A stretch of 37,623 bases of DNA, taken from assembly GCF_900177645.1 (NCBI RefSeq), contig NZ_FXAO01000005.1:19274-56896 (forward strand). Reading direction: 5' to 3'. A model generated the notes under the pieces. That model saw only the letters and a program-made list of their open reading frames with translations, was not told the origin of the DNA and did not search any database. Positions within the stretch are counted from its first letter, which is position 1. Each line of letters opens with the position of its first letter. The position numbers and the translations under genes were made by a program. Positions 29,036 through 37,429 of this stretch are shown here, in pieces. Source of the stretch: Arenibacter troitsensis (lineage in GTDB: Bacteria > Bacteroidota > Bacteroidia > Flavobacteriales > Flavobacteriaceae).

Positions 29036-29614
29036 ATGAAAAAAAGTGCATTAAGTTTGGTTTTAGCAGTATTTACAGGTGTAACTACCATGGCATCCAC
29101 TCCCGTGGACAACGAAGTAAAACAAGTAAAAACAACGGAAAGTACAGTAACTTGGAAAGGTTATAAAGTTACTGGATCCCATCATGGAACGATTGCCCTT
29201 AAATCCGGCTCCCTAATTTTTGACGGGGATAAATTAACAGGAGGTGAATTTGTGGTGGATATGCCCACTTTGGTTTCAAATGATCTTCAAGGTGAATACA
29301 AAGGAAAGTTGGAAGGCCATTTAAAATCCGATGATTTTTTCGGAGTTGACGCACATCCTACTTCTAAATTGGTCTTTACCAGTGTAAAAGCTACCGGTAA
29401 AAACTCTTATGAGGTAACCGGGGATCTTACTATAAAAGGTAAAACCAACCCTGTAACTTTTGACATCTCCATATATGGCAACAAGGCTACCGCTACTATG
29501 AAAGTGGACCGATCCCTGTACGATGTTAAATATGGTTCCGGAAGTTTTTTCGATAATTTAGGGGACAAGACCATTTATGACGAATTTGATCTAGTAGTGG
29601 ATCTGGTATTCTAA
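29036..29614 (+). CDS. YceI family lipid/polyisoprenoid-binding protein
   Basis: 192 aa. Residues 1-21 form a signal peptide, so the protein is periplasmic or exported. The mature part is an eight-stranded YceI barrel: STVTWKGYKVTGSHHGTI, FVVDMPTLVSNDL, HPTSKLVFTSV and the YDVKYGSGSFFDNLGDKTI end. YceI proteins bind amphiphiles such as isoprenoid quinones. It is the last gene of the marR-nitroreductase operon and is followed by a terminator. A joint role in quinone handling or oxidative stress is inference. Confidence 0.92.
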   Translation: MKKSALSLVLAVFTGVTTMASTPVDNEVKQVKTTESTVTWKGYKVTGSHHGTIALKSGSLIFDGDKLTGGEFVVDMPTLVSNDLQGEYKGKLEGHLKSDDFFGVDAHPTSKLVFTSVKATGKNSYEVTGDLTIKGKTNPVTFDISIYGNKATATMKVDRSLYDVKYGSGSFFDNLGDKTIYDEFDLVVDLVF

Positions 29615-29637
29615 AAAACACCCAAACAACAGTGTTT

Positions 29638-29670
29638 AAAACCTCACAATTGTGGGGTTTTTTATTTTTT
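29638..29670 (+). terminator. Terminator after the YceI gene
   Basis: A 10-bp stem (29638-29647 with 29652-29661, one wobble) with an AATT loop is followed by a T-rich tract. It closes the marR operon just before the trp promoter. Confidence 0.85.
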
Positions 29671-29683
29671 ACGTAACACAGGT

Positions 29684-29713
29684 TTGTAAATTTGAATTTC
29701 CTTCTTATATTTG
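29684..29713 (+). promoter_or_regulatory. trp operon promoter
   Basis: TTG (29684-29686), 19 bp, then TATATTTG (29706-29713). The transcript should start at about 29717-29720, only a few nucleotides before the leader-peptide ATG at 29721. A second -7-like TAAATTTG at 29687-29694 lacks a -33 partner. Confidence 0.7.
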
Positions 29714-29720
29714 GCCTGCA

Positions 29721-29777
29721 ATGAAAAACATGTTATCAAAAACTTGGTGGTGGAACAACTTACGAAAAACATCGTGA
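29721..29777 (+). CDS. trpL: trp operon leader peptide
   Basis: An 18-codon frame, MKNMLSKTWWWNNLRKTS, with three consecutive Trp codons (codons 9-11, 29745-29753) and a TGA at 29775. It stands between the trp promoter and a strong terminator that precedes trpE. This is the hallmark of ribosome-mediated attenuation: a ribosome that stalls on Trp codons changes folding of the downstream RNA. Start without Shine-Dalgarno, nearly leaderless. The chance of a WWW run in this exact position is small, so I regard the gene as real, although too short for normal gene calling. Confidence 0.85.
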   Translation: MKNMLSKTWWWNNLRKTS

Positions 29778-29805
29778 GCATAGCACCATTGTAGTATAAC
29801 TATAT

Positions 29806-29837
29806 AAAAGGCTTGTCATCACGACAAGCCTTTTTTT
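29806..29837 (+). terminator. trp attenuator terminator
   Basis: A perfect 12-bp stem AAAAGGCTTGTC/GACAAGCCTTTT (29806-29817 with 29823-29834) with a 5-nt loop ATCAC, followed by T7. It lies 28 nt after the leader-peptide stop and 59 nt before trpE. Competing pairings that I can see are weak: TCGTGA (29772-29777) with TCACGA (29819-29824), and GTGAGC with GCTTGT through wobbles. Confidence 0.85.
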
Positions 29838-29895
29838 CGTTTATCATAGAAATCATAGAACCCATTGGCAGAGAGTAGCAATCAAAAGAATTAAC

Positions 29896-31293
29896 ATGAA
29901 ATATCAGTTAGTATCACATCACAAAAAAATACTTGCGGACACCATTACCCCTGTAAGTGTTTATTTAAAAATTAGAGATCGTTTCCCCAATAGTATTCTA
30001 CTGGAAAGTAGTGACTATCATGCCAATGACAATAGTTTTTCCTATATATGCTGCAACCCCATTGCTTCCATAAAAGTAGAAAACGAGACGGTCACCCAAC
30101 AATTCCCTGACGGTTCCATTGAGAAAACCAGCATTGATCCACAAACGGACATCCCTGGTATTTTGCATGATTTTAGTCAAAAATTTGAATCCCAGAACAA
30201 CGATTTCAAATTTATAAACAATGGCCTGTTCGGGTATATGGCCTATGACGCAGTGCGGTATTTTGAAGACATCGACATTTCAAAAAAAGAGAACAGTATC
30301 TCTATTCCGGACATCTATTATGCCGTTTACCAAAATATAGTGGCTATAAACCATTTTAAAAACGAAGCCTACATTTTTGCACACTGCTATGAATCCGATA
30401 ATAATATTGGGGAAATAGAACAAATTCTCAACGCCAAAAATTTTGCCTCCTACAATTTCTCCAAAGAAGGAAATCCAGTATCCAATCTAAAGGATGAGGA
30501 ATATAAAGAGCACGTAGAATTGGCGAAGAAGCATTGCAATAGAGGTGATGTTTTTCAATTGGTATTATCCAGAAGGTTCTCCCAAGAATTTAAGGGCGAC
30601 GAATTCAACGTATACAGGGCGCTGAGATCCATTAACCCATCTCCATATTTATTTTATTTTGATTATGGGGATTTCAAAATTTTTGGAAGTTCTCCCGAGG
30701 CCCAATTAATTGTTAAGGATGGGAAGGCCGAAATTCACCCTATTGCAGGAACCTTCAAAAGAACAGGGAATGACGAACAGGATGCGGAATTGGCCAAAAA
30801 ATTAAAAATAGATGACAAGGAAAACAGTGAACACGTTATGTTGGTTGATCTTGCAAGAAACGACTTAAGTCGCAACGGTACCATGGTTAAAGTGGAAAAC
30901 TATAGGGAAGTTCAATTTTTCTCACATGTTATACATTTGGTATCCAAAGTTACCGGTCTAAAGAAAAAAGACATCCCAACCATGAAAGTTGTTGCCGATA
31001 CCTTTCCTGCAGGCACTTTAAGCGGGGCCCCAAAACACATGGCCATGCAACTTATTGAGAAATATGAAAAAACCAGTAGGGGATATTATGGTGGAGCCAT
31101 AGGCTTTATGGATTTCAACGGAAACTTCAACCATGCCATAATGATCCGAACCTTTTTAAGCAAGAATCATCACTTGCATTACCAGGCCGGAGCCGGTTTG
31201 GTGTCCGCTTCCAATCCCGAAAATGAACTACAGGAGACCTATAACAAATTGGGAGCCCTGACCAAAGCCTTGGAAATAGCGGAAACCATATAA
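29896..31293 (+). CDS. trpE: Anthranilate synthase component I
   Basis: 465 aa. It converts chorismate and ammonia (from TrpG) to anthranilate, the first step of tryptophan synthesis. The LLES element at 35-38 is the Trp feedback-binding site. The chorismate-binding core includes the segments PSPYLFYFDYGDFKIFGSSPE, IAGTFKRTG, LVDLARNDLSRNGT and DTFPAGTLSGAPKHMAM (longest read in parts). It is shorter than the E. coli enzyme, as usual in Bacteroidetes. It is the first structural gene behind the attenuator and is followed by trpG after 59-83 bp. Confidence 0.97.
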   Translation: MKYQLVSHHKKILADTITPVSVYLKIRDRFPNSILLESSDYHANDNSFSYICCNPIASIKVENETVTQQFPDGSIEKTSIDPQTDIPGILHDFSQKFESQNNDFKFINNGLFGYMAYDAVRYFEDIDISKKENSISIPDIYYAVYQNIVAINHFKNEAYIFAHCYESDNNIGEIEQILNAKNFASYNFSKEGNPVSNLKDEEYKEHVELAKKHCNRGDVFQLVLSRRFSQEFKGDEFNVYRALRSINPSPYLFYFDYGDFKIFGSSPEAQLIVKDGKAEIHPIAGTFKRTGNDEQDAELAKKLKIDDKENSEHVMLVDLARNDLSRNGTMVKVENYREVQFFSHVIHLVSKVTGLKKKDIPTMKVVADTFPAGTLSGAPKHMAMQLIEKYEKTSRGYYGGAIGFMDFNGNFNHAIMIRTFLSKNHHLHYQAGAGLVSASNPENELQETYNKLGALTKALEIAETI

Positions 31294-31376
31294 TAACATC
31301 AATTAATTTTCCATGTCCTTTCATATCGGGACATATGAATAGATCAATATAAATGTTCAATAAAGAACATCAAATT

Positions 31377-31997
31377 ATGAAAGATAATAAATCAAACACC
31401 AAATCCGCGGGCAAAGGAGAAGGAAAGTCCATATTGGTAATAGACAATTACGATAGTTTTACCTACAACCTTGTCCATTATTTAGAGGATTTGGATTGCG
31501 TCGTAACCGTAAAAAGAAATGACCAAATAAGCTTGGAAGAGATCGAGGCTTTTGACAAGATCGTTCTTTCCCCAGGCCCGGGCATCCCGGATGAAGCAGG
31601 TCTTCTAAAAGAAATTATAGCCATGTATGCGCCATCAAAAAGTATTTTTGGAGTATGCCTGGGTCAGCAGGCCATTGCCGAGGTATTTGGAGGGTCATTG
31701 GTCAATATAGACCAGGTCTACCACGGAATAGCAACCAAAATAAATATTGTTAAAGACGATATTCTTTTTAATGGATTGCCAAAAGAAATTGAGGTGGGTC
31801 GTTATCACTCATGGGTAGTTGACCCCCTACTTCCAGAAGTATTGGAAGCCACCTCCTTAGATGAGAATGGACAAGTGATGTCCTTGCGCCACAAAACATA
31901 TGACGTTAGTGCGGTACAGTTTCATCCAGAATCGGTATTGACACCACATGGTAAGAAAATATTGGAGAACTGGGTGGCCTCCCCTAACCGTCTATAA
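31377..31997 (+). CDS. trpG: Anthranilate synthase component II (glutamine amidotransferase)
   Basis: 206 aa from the ATG at 31377; an in-frame ATG at 31353 would add eight residues. Either way about 17-25 polar residues (NKSNTKSAGKGEGK) precede the usual start ILVIDNYDSFTYNL. The class I amidotransferase triad is present: Cys in GVCLGQQAIAE (position 102 counted from 31353), His and Glu in FHPESVLTPHG (191, 193). The nucleophile motif has Gln where many TrpG have His (GVCLGHQ). It supplies ammonia to TrpE. It is separate from trpE and trpD, not fused. Confidence 0.95.
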   Translation: MKDNKSNTKSAGKGEGKSILVIDNYDSFTYNLVHYLEDLDCVVTVKRNDQISLEEIEAFDKIVLSPGPGIPDEAGLLKEIIAMYAPSKSIFGVCLGQQAIAEVFGGSLVNIDQVYHGIATKINIVKDDILFNGLPKEIEVGRYHSWVVDPLLPEVLEATSLDENGQVMSLRHKTYDVSAVQFHPESVLTPHGKKILENWVASPNRL

Positions 31998-32083
31998 ATT
32001 GGAGAACAAATTATAAGCTATTGGACAAATAAAAATTATAACCAAAAAAACCCTTACATTTTAAAAGGGTTGGAGAGAGACTT

Positions 32084-33079
32084 ATGAAAGATATTTTAAA
32101 CAAACTGATCAATCACGATGTACTTCCAAAAGAGGATGCAAAACAGGTTTTGGTCAATATTGCCAAAGGAGATTACAACACAAGTCAGATTGCCGCCTTT
32201 TTAACGGTATATATGATGCGCAGTGTTACCATAGAAGAATTGGAAGGCTTTAGGGATGCATTGTTGGAGCTTTGCTTGGCAGTGGACCTATCACAATACA
32301 ACCCCATAGATTTATGTGGTACCGGCGGTGACGGTAAAGACACCTTTAACATTTCTACCTTGGCCAGTTTCGTAACGGCAGGGGCCGATGTTAAGGTAAC
32401 CAAACACGGCAACTATGGTGTATCCTCAAAGTGTGGCAGCAGCAATGTTATGGAATTCTTGGGTATTAAATTTAGTAATGAGGCCGGATTTCTTGAAAAA
32501 TGTATAGATGAGGCAGGTATTTGTGTGCTACATGCCCCGTTATTTCACCCAGCCATGAAAAATGTAGCTCCTATACGTAGGGAATTGGGGGTAAAAACTT
32601 TCTTTAATATGTTGGGGCCTATGGTGAACCCAGCCTTCCCAAAAAACCAAATGGTTGGGGTATTTAATTTGGAATTGGCAAGAATGTACGGTTACCTATA
32701 CCAAAAGACCGATAAGAACTTTACGGTATTGCATGCCTTGGATGGTTATGACGAAATTTCATTGACCGGAAATACCAAAACCATTACCAACAAATCCGAA
32801 GGGATGTTAAAACCATCGGATTTTGGTGTTGAAGCCATTTCCGCCTCAGATATAGTTGGGGGAGAAAGTATTGAAGAATCCGCTCAGGTTTTTCTTAATG
32901 TCTTACAAGGAAAAGGTACTACGCCACAAAATAATGTGGTCTGTGCCAATGCGGGTATTGCCATTGCAACGGTCAAAGGGGTTAGTCCAAGGGAAGGCTT
33001 TGAGGAAGCCAAGGAATCACTATTGAGTGGAAAAGGACTTGCAGCATTAAAAAAATTACAGGCCTTGAGTCAATTATAA
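32084..33079 (+). CDS. trpD: Anthranilate phosphoribosyltransferase
   Basis: 331 aa, normal length. It joins anthranilate to phosphoribosyl pyrophosphate. The PRPP/Mg site GTGGDGKDTFNIST lies at 79-92 and KHGN at 107-110, and the anthranilate-channel segment HPAMKNVAPIRRELGVKTFFN is intact, here in two parts (HPAMKNVAPIRREL, GVKTFFN). The 86-bp gap after trpG includes a small AACCCTT/AAGGGTT hairpin (32049-32071) followed by GGAGAGAG upstream of the ATG. The hairpin lacks a T-run and is not a convincing terminator. Confidence 0.97.
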   Translation: MKDILNKLINHDVLPKEDAKQVLVNIAKGDYNTSQIAAFLTVYMMRSVTIEELEGFRDALLELCLAVDLSQYNPIDLCGTGGDGKDTFNISTLASFVTAGADVKVTKHGNYGVSSKCGSSNVMEFLGIKFSNEAGFLEKCIDEAGICVLHAPLFHPAMKNVAPIRRELGVKTFFNMLGPMVNPAFPKNQMVGVFNLELARMYGYLYQKTDKNFTVLHALDGYDEISLTGNTKTITNKSEGMLKPSDFGVEAISASDIVGGESIEESAQVFLNVLQGKGTTPQNNVVCANAGIAIATVKGVSPREGFEEAKESLLSGKGLAALKKLQALSQL

Positions 33080-33110
33080 TCGGCTTTACCCAAGCCAACT
33101 TTATAGTATC

Positions 33111-33896
33111 ATGAATATACTGGATAAAATAGTTTTGGATAAAAGAAAGGAAGTGGATTTAAAAAAATCCATTATCCCGGTTTCCCAGTTGGAAGCTTCC
33201 GTATTATTTCATAGACCTACCGTTTCCTTGGCCAATGCCCTTAGAAATAGTAATAGTGGGATAATTGCGGAACACAAAAGGAGGTCTCCGTCCAAGTCGG
33301 TCATAAATCAAAACAACAGTGTCGCCGATGTAGCGGTCGGCTATGAAAAAGCTGGAGCCTGTGGCATGTCTGTTTTAACAGATGGGAAATATTTTGGTGG
33401 ATCATTGGACGACCTACTGCTAGCCAGGGCATCTGTGCAAATGCCGTTGCTCCGCAAGGAATTCATCATTGACGAATATCAATTGTTGGAGGCCAAGGCA
33501 CATGGCGCAGATGTAATATTGTTGATTGCAGCCATATTGACCAGGGCTGAAATTAAGACTTTGTCCGAATTGGCCAAACAATTGCACTTGGATGTTTTGT
33601 TGGAGGTCCATGACGAAGAGGAATTACATAAATCCATTATGCCCAGTTTGGACATGTTGGGAGTGAACAATCGGAATTTAAAGACTTTTGAAGTAAGCTT
33701 GGATACCAGTAAAGCTTTATCCAAATTAATTCCGGACGATTTTGTGAAGGTTTCCGAAAGTGGAATTAGTTCTACGGAGGCCATACAAGAGTTAAAACCA
33801 TATGGCTATAAAGGGTTCCTTATTGGGGAGAATTTTATGAAAACCGATAATCCTGGACTAAGCGCCCTTCAATTTATTAAATCGATAAAACAATAG
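33111..33896 (+). CDS. trpC: Indole-3-glycerol phosphate synthase
   Basis: 261 aa, a single TIM-barrel not fused to TrpF. It closes the indole ring of CdRP. IIAEHKRRSPSKS at 51-63 contains the conserved Glu and Lys (E54, K56). RKEFIIDEYQ at 115-124 contains the catalytic Lys (K116). LGVNNRNLKTFEV and VSESGI follow. It begins 31 bp after trpD, and its stop is 2 bp before the trpF ATG, which points to translational coupling. Confidence 0.97.
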   Translation: MNILDKIVLDKRKEVDLKKSIIPVSQLEASVLFHRPTVSLANALRNSNSGIIAEHKRRSPSKSVINQNNSVADVAVGYEKAGACGMSVLTDGKYFGGSLDDLLLARASVQMPLLRKEFIIDEYQLLEAKAHGADVILLIAAILTRAEIKTLSELAKQLHLDVLLEVHDEEELHKSIMPSLDMLGVNNRNLKTFEVSLDTSKALSKLIPDDFVKVSESGISSTEAIQELKPYGYKGFLIGENFMKTDNPGLSALQFIKSIKQ

Positions 33897-33898
33897 CC

Positions 33899-34549
33899 AT
33901 GAAACTGAAAGTGTGTGGAATGAAATTGAATACCTTGGAGGTAGCCACCCTTGATCCAGATTATCTTGGTTTTATATTCTGGGAACCCTCCAAAAGGTAT
34001 TTTGAAGGAACTATTCCCAGATTACCCGCCTCCATAAAAAAAGTAGGTGTATTTGTAGATGCTCCCCTTGAAGCAATTTTGAAGAAAGTAGACACTTATG
34101 ATTTACAGGCCGTACAGTTGCATGGAAACGAAAGTCCGGAATTCTGTAACGACCTAAAAACAATAAACAACGACCGTTCCAAGGCTTTAGAGGAATCCAG
34201 TATAGAAATCATTAAAGTTTTCTCTATTAAAGATGATTTTCATTTTAGTATTTTGACTCCCTATGAAAATGTATGTGACTATTTTCTTTTTGACACCAAG
34301 GGTAAATTACCTGGGGGCAACGGATTTACCTTCAGTTGGGAAGTGTTGAAAAATTACCCCTCTACCAAACCCTATTTCCTAAGTGGAGGCATTGGTTTGG
34401 ACGAGATTGGAAAAATTAGGGAATTTCAACAAAGACCGGAATCAAAATATTGTCACGCCATTGATGTCAATAGCAAATTTGAATCCGAACCAGGATTAAA
34501 GGATATTAAAAAATTGAAGGAATTTAAAGAAGTATTAAGCAATGAGTAG
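33899..34549 (+). CDS. trpF: Phosphoribosylanthranilate isomerase
   Basis: 216 aa. It isomerises PRA to CdRP, the step before TrpC. The general base Cys is C6 (KVCGMK) and the general acid Asp is D132 (FLFDTKGKLPGGNG). VQLHGNESPEFC and FLSGGIGLDEI are further family motifs. A polar insertion near 88-101 (TINNDRSKALEESS) is longer than in most relatives but lies between barrel elements. It is coupled to trpC (2-bp gap). Confidence 0.96.
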   Translation: MKLKVCGMKLNTLEVATLDPDYLGFIFWEPSKRYFEGTIPRLPASIKKVGVFVDAPLEAILKKVDTYDLQAVQLHGNESPEFCNDLKTINNDRSKALEESSIEIIKVFSIKDDFHFSILTPYENVCDYFLFDTKGKLPGGNGFTFSWEVLKNYPSTKPYFLSGGIGLDEIGKIREFQQRPESKYCHAIDVNSKFESEPGLKDIKKLKEFKEVLSNE

Positions 34550-34565
34550 TGGGAATCCCGTACAC

Positions 34566-34593
34566 AATACTTAATACTCGGTACTGAATACTA
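34566..34593 (+). repeat. Four tandem 7-bp repeats (AATACTN) between trpF and trpB
   Basis: AATACTT, AATACTC, GGTACTG and AATACTA follow each other without gaps in the 56-bp spacer. No terminator or promoter is evident around them. Confidence 0.7.
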
Positions 34594-34605
34594 TACAATA
34601 AAACT

Positions 34606-35787
34606 ATGAATTACAACGTAGACGAAAAGGGATATTACGGAGAATTTGGAGGAGCTTTTATTCCTGAAATGCTCTATCCCAATGTTGAAAACCTCAGGCA
34701 GCAATATCTAAAAATAATGGCCGAACCATCTTTTAAAAAGGAATTCGATCAATTATTGAAGGATTATGTAGGCAGACCTTCTCCCCTTTATTTTGCAAAA
34801 CGTTTATCAGAAAAGTACAACACCAAGGTATATTTAAAGCGTGAAGATCTAAATCATACCGGTGCACATAAGGTCAATAATACCATTGGTCAGATCTTGA
34901 TGGCCAAGCGCCTTGGCAAGTCCAGGATCATTGCCGAAACGGGTGCCGGTCAACATGGCGTTGCAACTGCAACGGTATGTGCCCTTATGGGAATGGAGTG
35001 TATTGTATATATGGGAGAGATAGATATCGCCAGACAGGCTCCCAATGTTGCCCGCATGAAAATGCTCGGAGCAGAGGTAAGGCCGGCTAAGTCCGGAAGC
35101 AGAACCCTAAAAGATGCTACCAATGAGGCCATTAGGGACTGGATCAACAATCCTGTGGATACCCATTATATTATTGGATCGGCTATTGGTCCCCATCCAT
35201 ACCCTGATATGGTAACCCGATTTCAGTCCATTATTTCCGAGGAAATAAAATGGCAATTGAAAGAAAAGGAAGGTAGGGAAAATCCAGATTACGTAGTCGC
35301 TTGCATAGGTGGTGGCAGTAATGCTGCAGGCACCTTTTATCATTTTCTACATGAAAAGGAAGTTGGCATCATAGCTGTGGAAGCGGCAGGCCTTGGTGTG
35401 GATAGCGGTGAAAGTGCTGCAACCTCCGTCTTGGGTAAAATGGGGATTATCCATGGATGTAAAACCTTATTGATGCAAACTACCGATGGACAGATCACAG
35501 AACCGTACTCTATTTCTGCAGGACTTGATTATCCTGGGGTTGGCCCAATGCATGCCCATCTATACAAAACGGGCAGGGCCGAATTCATTGCTGTCACGGA
35601 CGATGAAGCTATGCAGGCCGGGATGGTATTATCCAAATTGGAAGGGATTATTCCTGCCATTGAATCCTCACATGCGTTCGCCATTCTGGAAACCAGAAAA
35701 TTCCAGCCGGAGGAGGTCGTAGTCTTTAATCTCTCGGGACGTGGCGATAAGGATTTGGACACCTATATAAAATATTTTAAGCTGTAA
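34606..35787 (+). CDS. trpB: Tryptophan synthase beta subunit
   Basis: 393 aa, normal TrpB1 length. This PLP enzyme condenses indole with serine. The PLP lysine is K89 (HTGAHKVNN), the catalytic Glu is E111 ([10 protein letters not shown]), and the phosphate-binding loop is GGGSNAAG near 235. The N-terminus [14 protein letters not shown] is typical of the form that partners TrpA. trpA follows after 49 bp. Confidence 0.98.
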   Translation: MNYNVDEKGYYGEFGGAFIPEMLYPNVENLRQQYLKIMAEPSFKKEFDQLLKDYVGRPSPLYFAKRLSEKYNTKVYLKREDLNHTGAHKVNNTIGQILMAKRLGKSRIIAETGAGQHGVATATVCALMGMECIVYMGEIDIARQAPNVARMKMLGAEVRPAKSGSRTLKDATNEAIRDWINNPVDTHYIIGSAIGPHPYPDMVTRFQSIISEEIKWQLKEKEGRENPDYVVACIGGGSNAAGTFYHFLHEKEVGIIAVEAAGLGVDSGESAATSVLGKMGIIHGCKTLLMQTTDGQITEPYSISAGLDYPGVGPMHAHLYKTGRAEFIAVTDDEAMQAGMVLSKLEGIIPAIESSHAFAILETRKFQPEEVVVFNLSGRGDKDLDTYIKYFKL

Positions 35788-35836
35788 GCTATATGTACAT
35801 TGCCAACTTAGTGGGAATGCAAAAAATAATTTTAGA

Positions 35837-36601
35837 ATGAACAGAATACATCAAAAATTACAAGAAGATAAAAAAATATTGTCCATTTATTTTACCGCGG
35901 GCTACCCTTCTTTAAACGATACGGTAAAAATTATTCAAGATCTTGAAAAAAATGGTGTGGACATGATTGAGATCGGATTGCCGTTCAGCGATCCTTTGGC
36001 GGATGGCCCCACCATACAGGCCAGTTCTACCCAAGCATTAAAGAATGGAATGACCACCGCGCTATTATTCCAGCAGTTAAAAGATATCCGGAAATCTGTT
36101 TCCATACCCCTGATCGTTATGGGATATTTCAATCCTGTGCTACAATATGGGGTAGAGAAATTTTGTAAAGAATGTCAGGAAATAGGAATAGACGGACTTA
36201 TTTTGCCCGATCTGCCATTGGACGTTTATCAGGAAAATTATGAAACCATCTTTAAAAAATATGGCCTTGTAAATGTTTTCTTGATAACCCCACAAACCAG
36301 CGACGCCCGTATCCGTCAAATCGATACAGCCTCAGACGGATTTATCTATATGGTAAGTTCCGCAAGCGTTACCGGGTCCCAGGATGGTTTTGGAAATAAT
36401 CAAGAAACCTACTTTGAGCGGATTGCGGATATGAAATTGAAGAACCCACAGGTTGTCGGCTTTGGCATCAACAATTCAGAAACCTTTCTGCAAGCTACCA
36501 AACAAGCAAAGGGAGCCATTATTGGATCGGCCTTTATTAAATTTCTGACACAACATGGTGTTGACAAAATTGGCGATTTCGTGAAGGGAATTCGAAAATA
36601 A
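35837..36601 (+). CDS. trpA: Tryptophan synthase alpha subunit
   Basis: 254 aa, normal length. It cleaves indole-3-glycerol phosphate and channels indole to TrpB. The catalytic Glu (E45, MIEIGLPFSDP) and Asp (D56, ADGPTIQ) are present, as are the flexible-loop segment YMVSSASVTGSQ and the phosphate-binding GFGINN. It completes the pathway set trpEGDCFBA. Confidence 0.98.
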   Translation: MNRIHQKLQEDKKILSIYFTAGYPSLNDTVKIIQDLEKNGVDMIEIGLPFSDPLADGPTIQASSTQALKNGMTTALLFQQLKDIRKSVSIPLIVMGYFNPVLQYGVEKFCKECQEIGIDGLILPDLPLDVYQENYETIFKKYGLVNVFLITPQTSDARIRQIDTASDGFIYMVSSASVTGSQDGFGNNQETYFERIADMKLKNPQVVGFGINNSETFLQATKQAKGAIIGSAFIKFLTQHGVDKIGDFVKGIRK

Positions 36602-36610
36602 ACCACAGCG

Positions 36611-36826
36611 ATGGACATTATAAATAATTGGAAAATAGTTCTTCTTTTGTGCCTTACCCTTGGCCTGGCACCTTATTTTCCAGAACCCCACATCCTCGGT
36701 AAGGTAAAATGGATAATGGGCGGGGCTGCCGGAATGAAACCCATGGACTGGTTTGATGTGATTCTCCATGGATTTCCGTTTGTTTTGCTAATTAGGCTAT
36801 TGGTCATAAAAGTCCTTAAAAAGTAA
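36611..36826 (+). CDS. Small membrane protein of unknown function at the end of the trp operon
   Basis: 71 aa. Two hydrophobic segments lie at about 8-24 (KIVLLLCLTLGLAPYFP) and 51-68 (VILHGFPFVLLIRLLVIK), joined by PEPHILGKVKWIMGGAAGMK and the motif PMDWFD. The ATG is 9 bp after the trpA stop, so it is cotranscribed. The well-formed motif and codon use similar to its neighbours suggest a real gene. I do not recognise a function, and no link with tryptophan is evident. Confidence 0.7.
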   Translation: MDIINNWKIVLLLCLTLGLAPYFPEPHILGKVKWIMGGAAGMKPMDWFDVILHGFPFVLLIRLLVIKVLKK

Positions 36827-36854
36827 GTTACTACTGCATTTACACCACCTTGTC

Positions 36855-36880
36855 GGATTCCTGCCTGCTCAGGAATGACA
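36855..36880 (+). repeat. 26-bp palindromic repeat, copy R1
   Basis: Plus orientation. It starts GGATTCCTGCC and ends AGGAATGACA. It differs from R2 at one position, which breaks one pair of the 8-bp stem. It lies 28 bp after the last gene of the trp operon. Confidence 0.9.
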
Positions 36881-36981
36881 TCCATTTAATACCAGGTAAT
36901 CCTTATAAAACATTATCATAGTTTGGAACAGGTATTTTTTGGTGAACTTCGTCTTATTGCTGTAATCAATTGCACCATTAT

Positions 36982-37007
36982 TGTCATTCCTGCGCAGGCA
37001 GGAATCC
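36982..37007 (-). repeat. 26-bp palindromic repeat, copy R2 (consensus copy)
   Basis: Minus orientation. Its core ATTCCTGCCTGCGCAGGAAT is an 8-bp perfect stem with loop CTGC. It ends one base before the stop codon of the GIY-YIG gene. Confidence 0.92.
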
Positions 37008-37008
37008 A

Positions 37009-37314
37009 TTATTGATCGTACCAATTAGATGCAAGATCTTCCCATTGAGGGTTATCTTTTATAATTAAGTTAATTTTCCAGTCACGTTTCCAATTTTTAA
37101 GATTTTTTTCCCGCTTTATTGCATCGTCAACAAATTGATGATTTTCAAAATAAACAAGTCTATCCAAGTTGTATTTTTTGGTGAAGCCATCATTTAATTT
37201 GTTTTTGTGCTCATAAATTCTTCTCTGTAAATCGTTGGTCATTCCAATGTACAGGGTTCCATTCTTTTTGTTTGTTAGAATATAGATGTAGTATTGATGA
37301 ATGGTTTTGTGCAT
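37009..37314 (-). CDS. Single-domain GIY-YIG endonuclease
   Basis: 101 aa from the ATG at 37314. An in-frame ATG at 37374 would add 20 residues, but an SD, AAGGAGGT, four nt upstream of 37314 decides the start. The GIY-YIG core is visible: YYIYILTNKKNGTLYIGMTN (Tyr residues of both motif halves), LQRRIYEHK with the catalytic Arg, and a later conserved Glu in AIKREKNLKNWKR. Nothing is fused to the domain. Such solo proteins occur in several copies in many Flavobacteriaceae and have no established role. The gene is flanked by inverted copies of a palindromic repeat (R2 and R3), so it may be a mobile or repeat-maintaining nuclease (inference). Confidence 0.9.
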   Translation of the reverse strand: MHKTIHQYYIYILTNKKNGTLYIGMTNDLQRRIYEHKNKLNDGFTKKYNLDRLVYFENHQFVDDAIKREKNLKNWKRDWKINLIIKDNPQWEDLASNWYDQ

Positions 37315-37429
37315 TTTACCTCCTTTTCTCCACTTCGTAAGATAATTATTAGGCAGACATTTGAAATTGTACATTTAAGATAATACAAAATTGGCAAAGA
37401 ATGATTTGGTTGTATTCCAATATTAGAGT

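Noticed and set aside
32049..32071. Terminator between trpG and trpD
   Set aside because: The 7-bp hairpin lacks a T-run and lies just before the trpD start.
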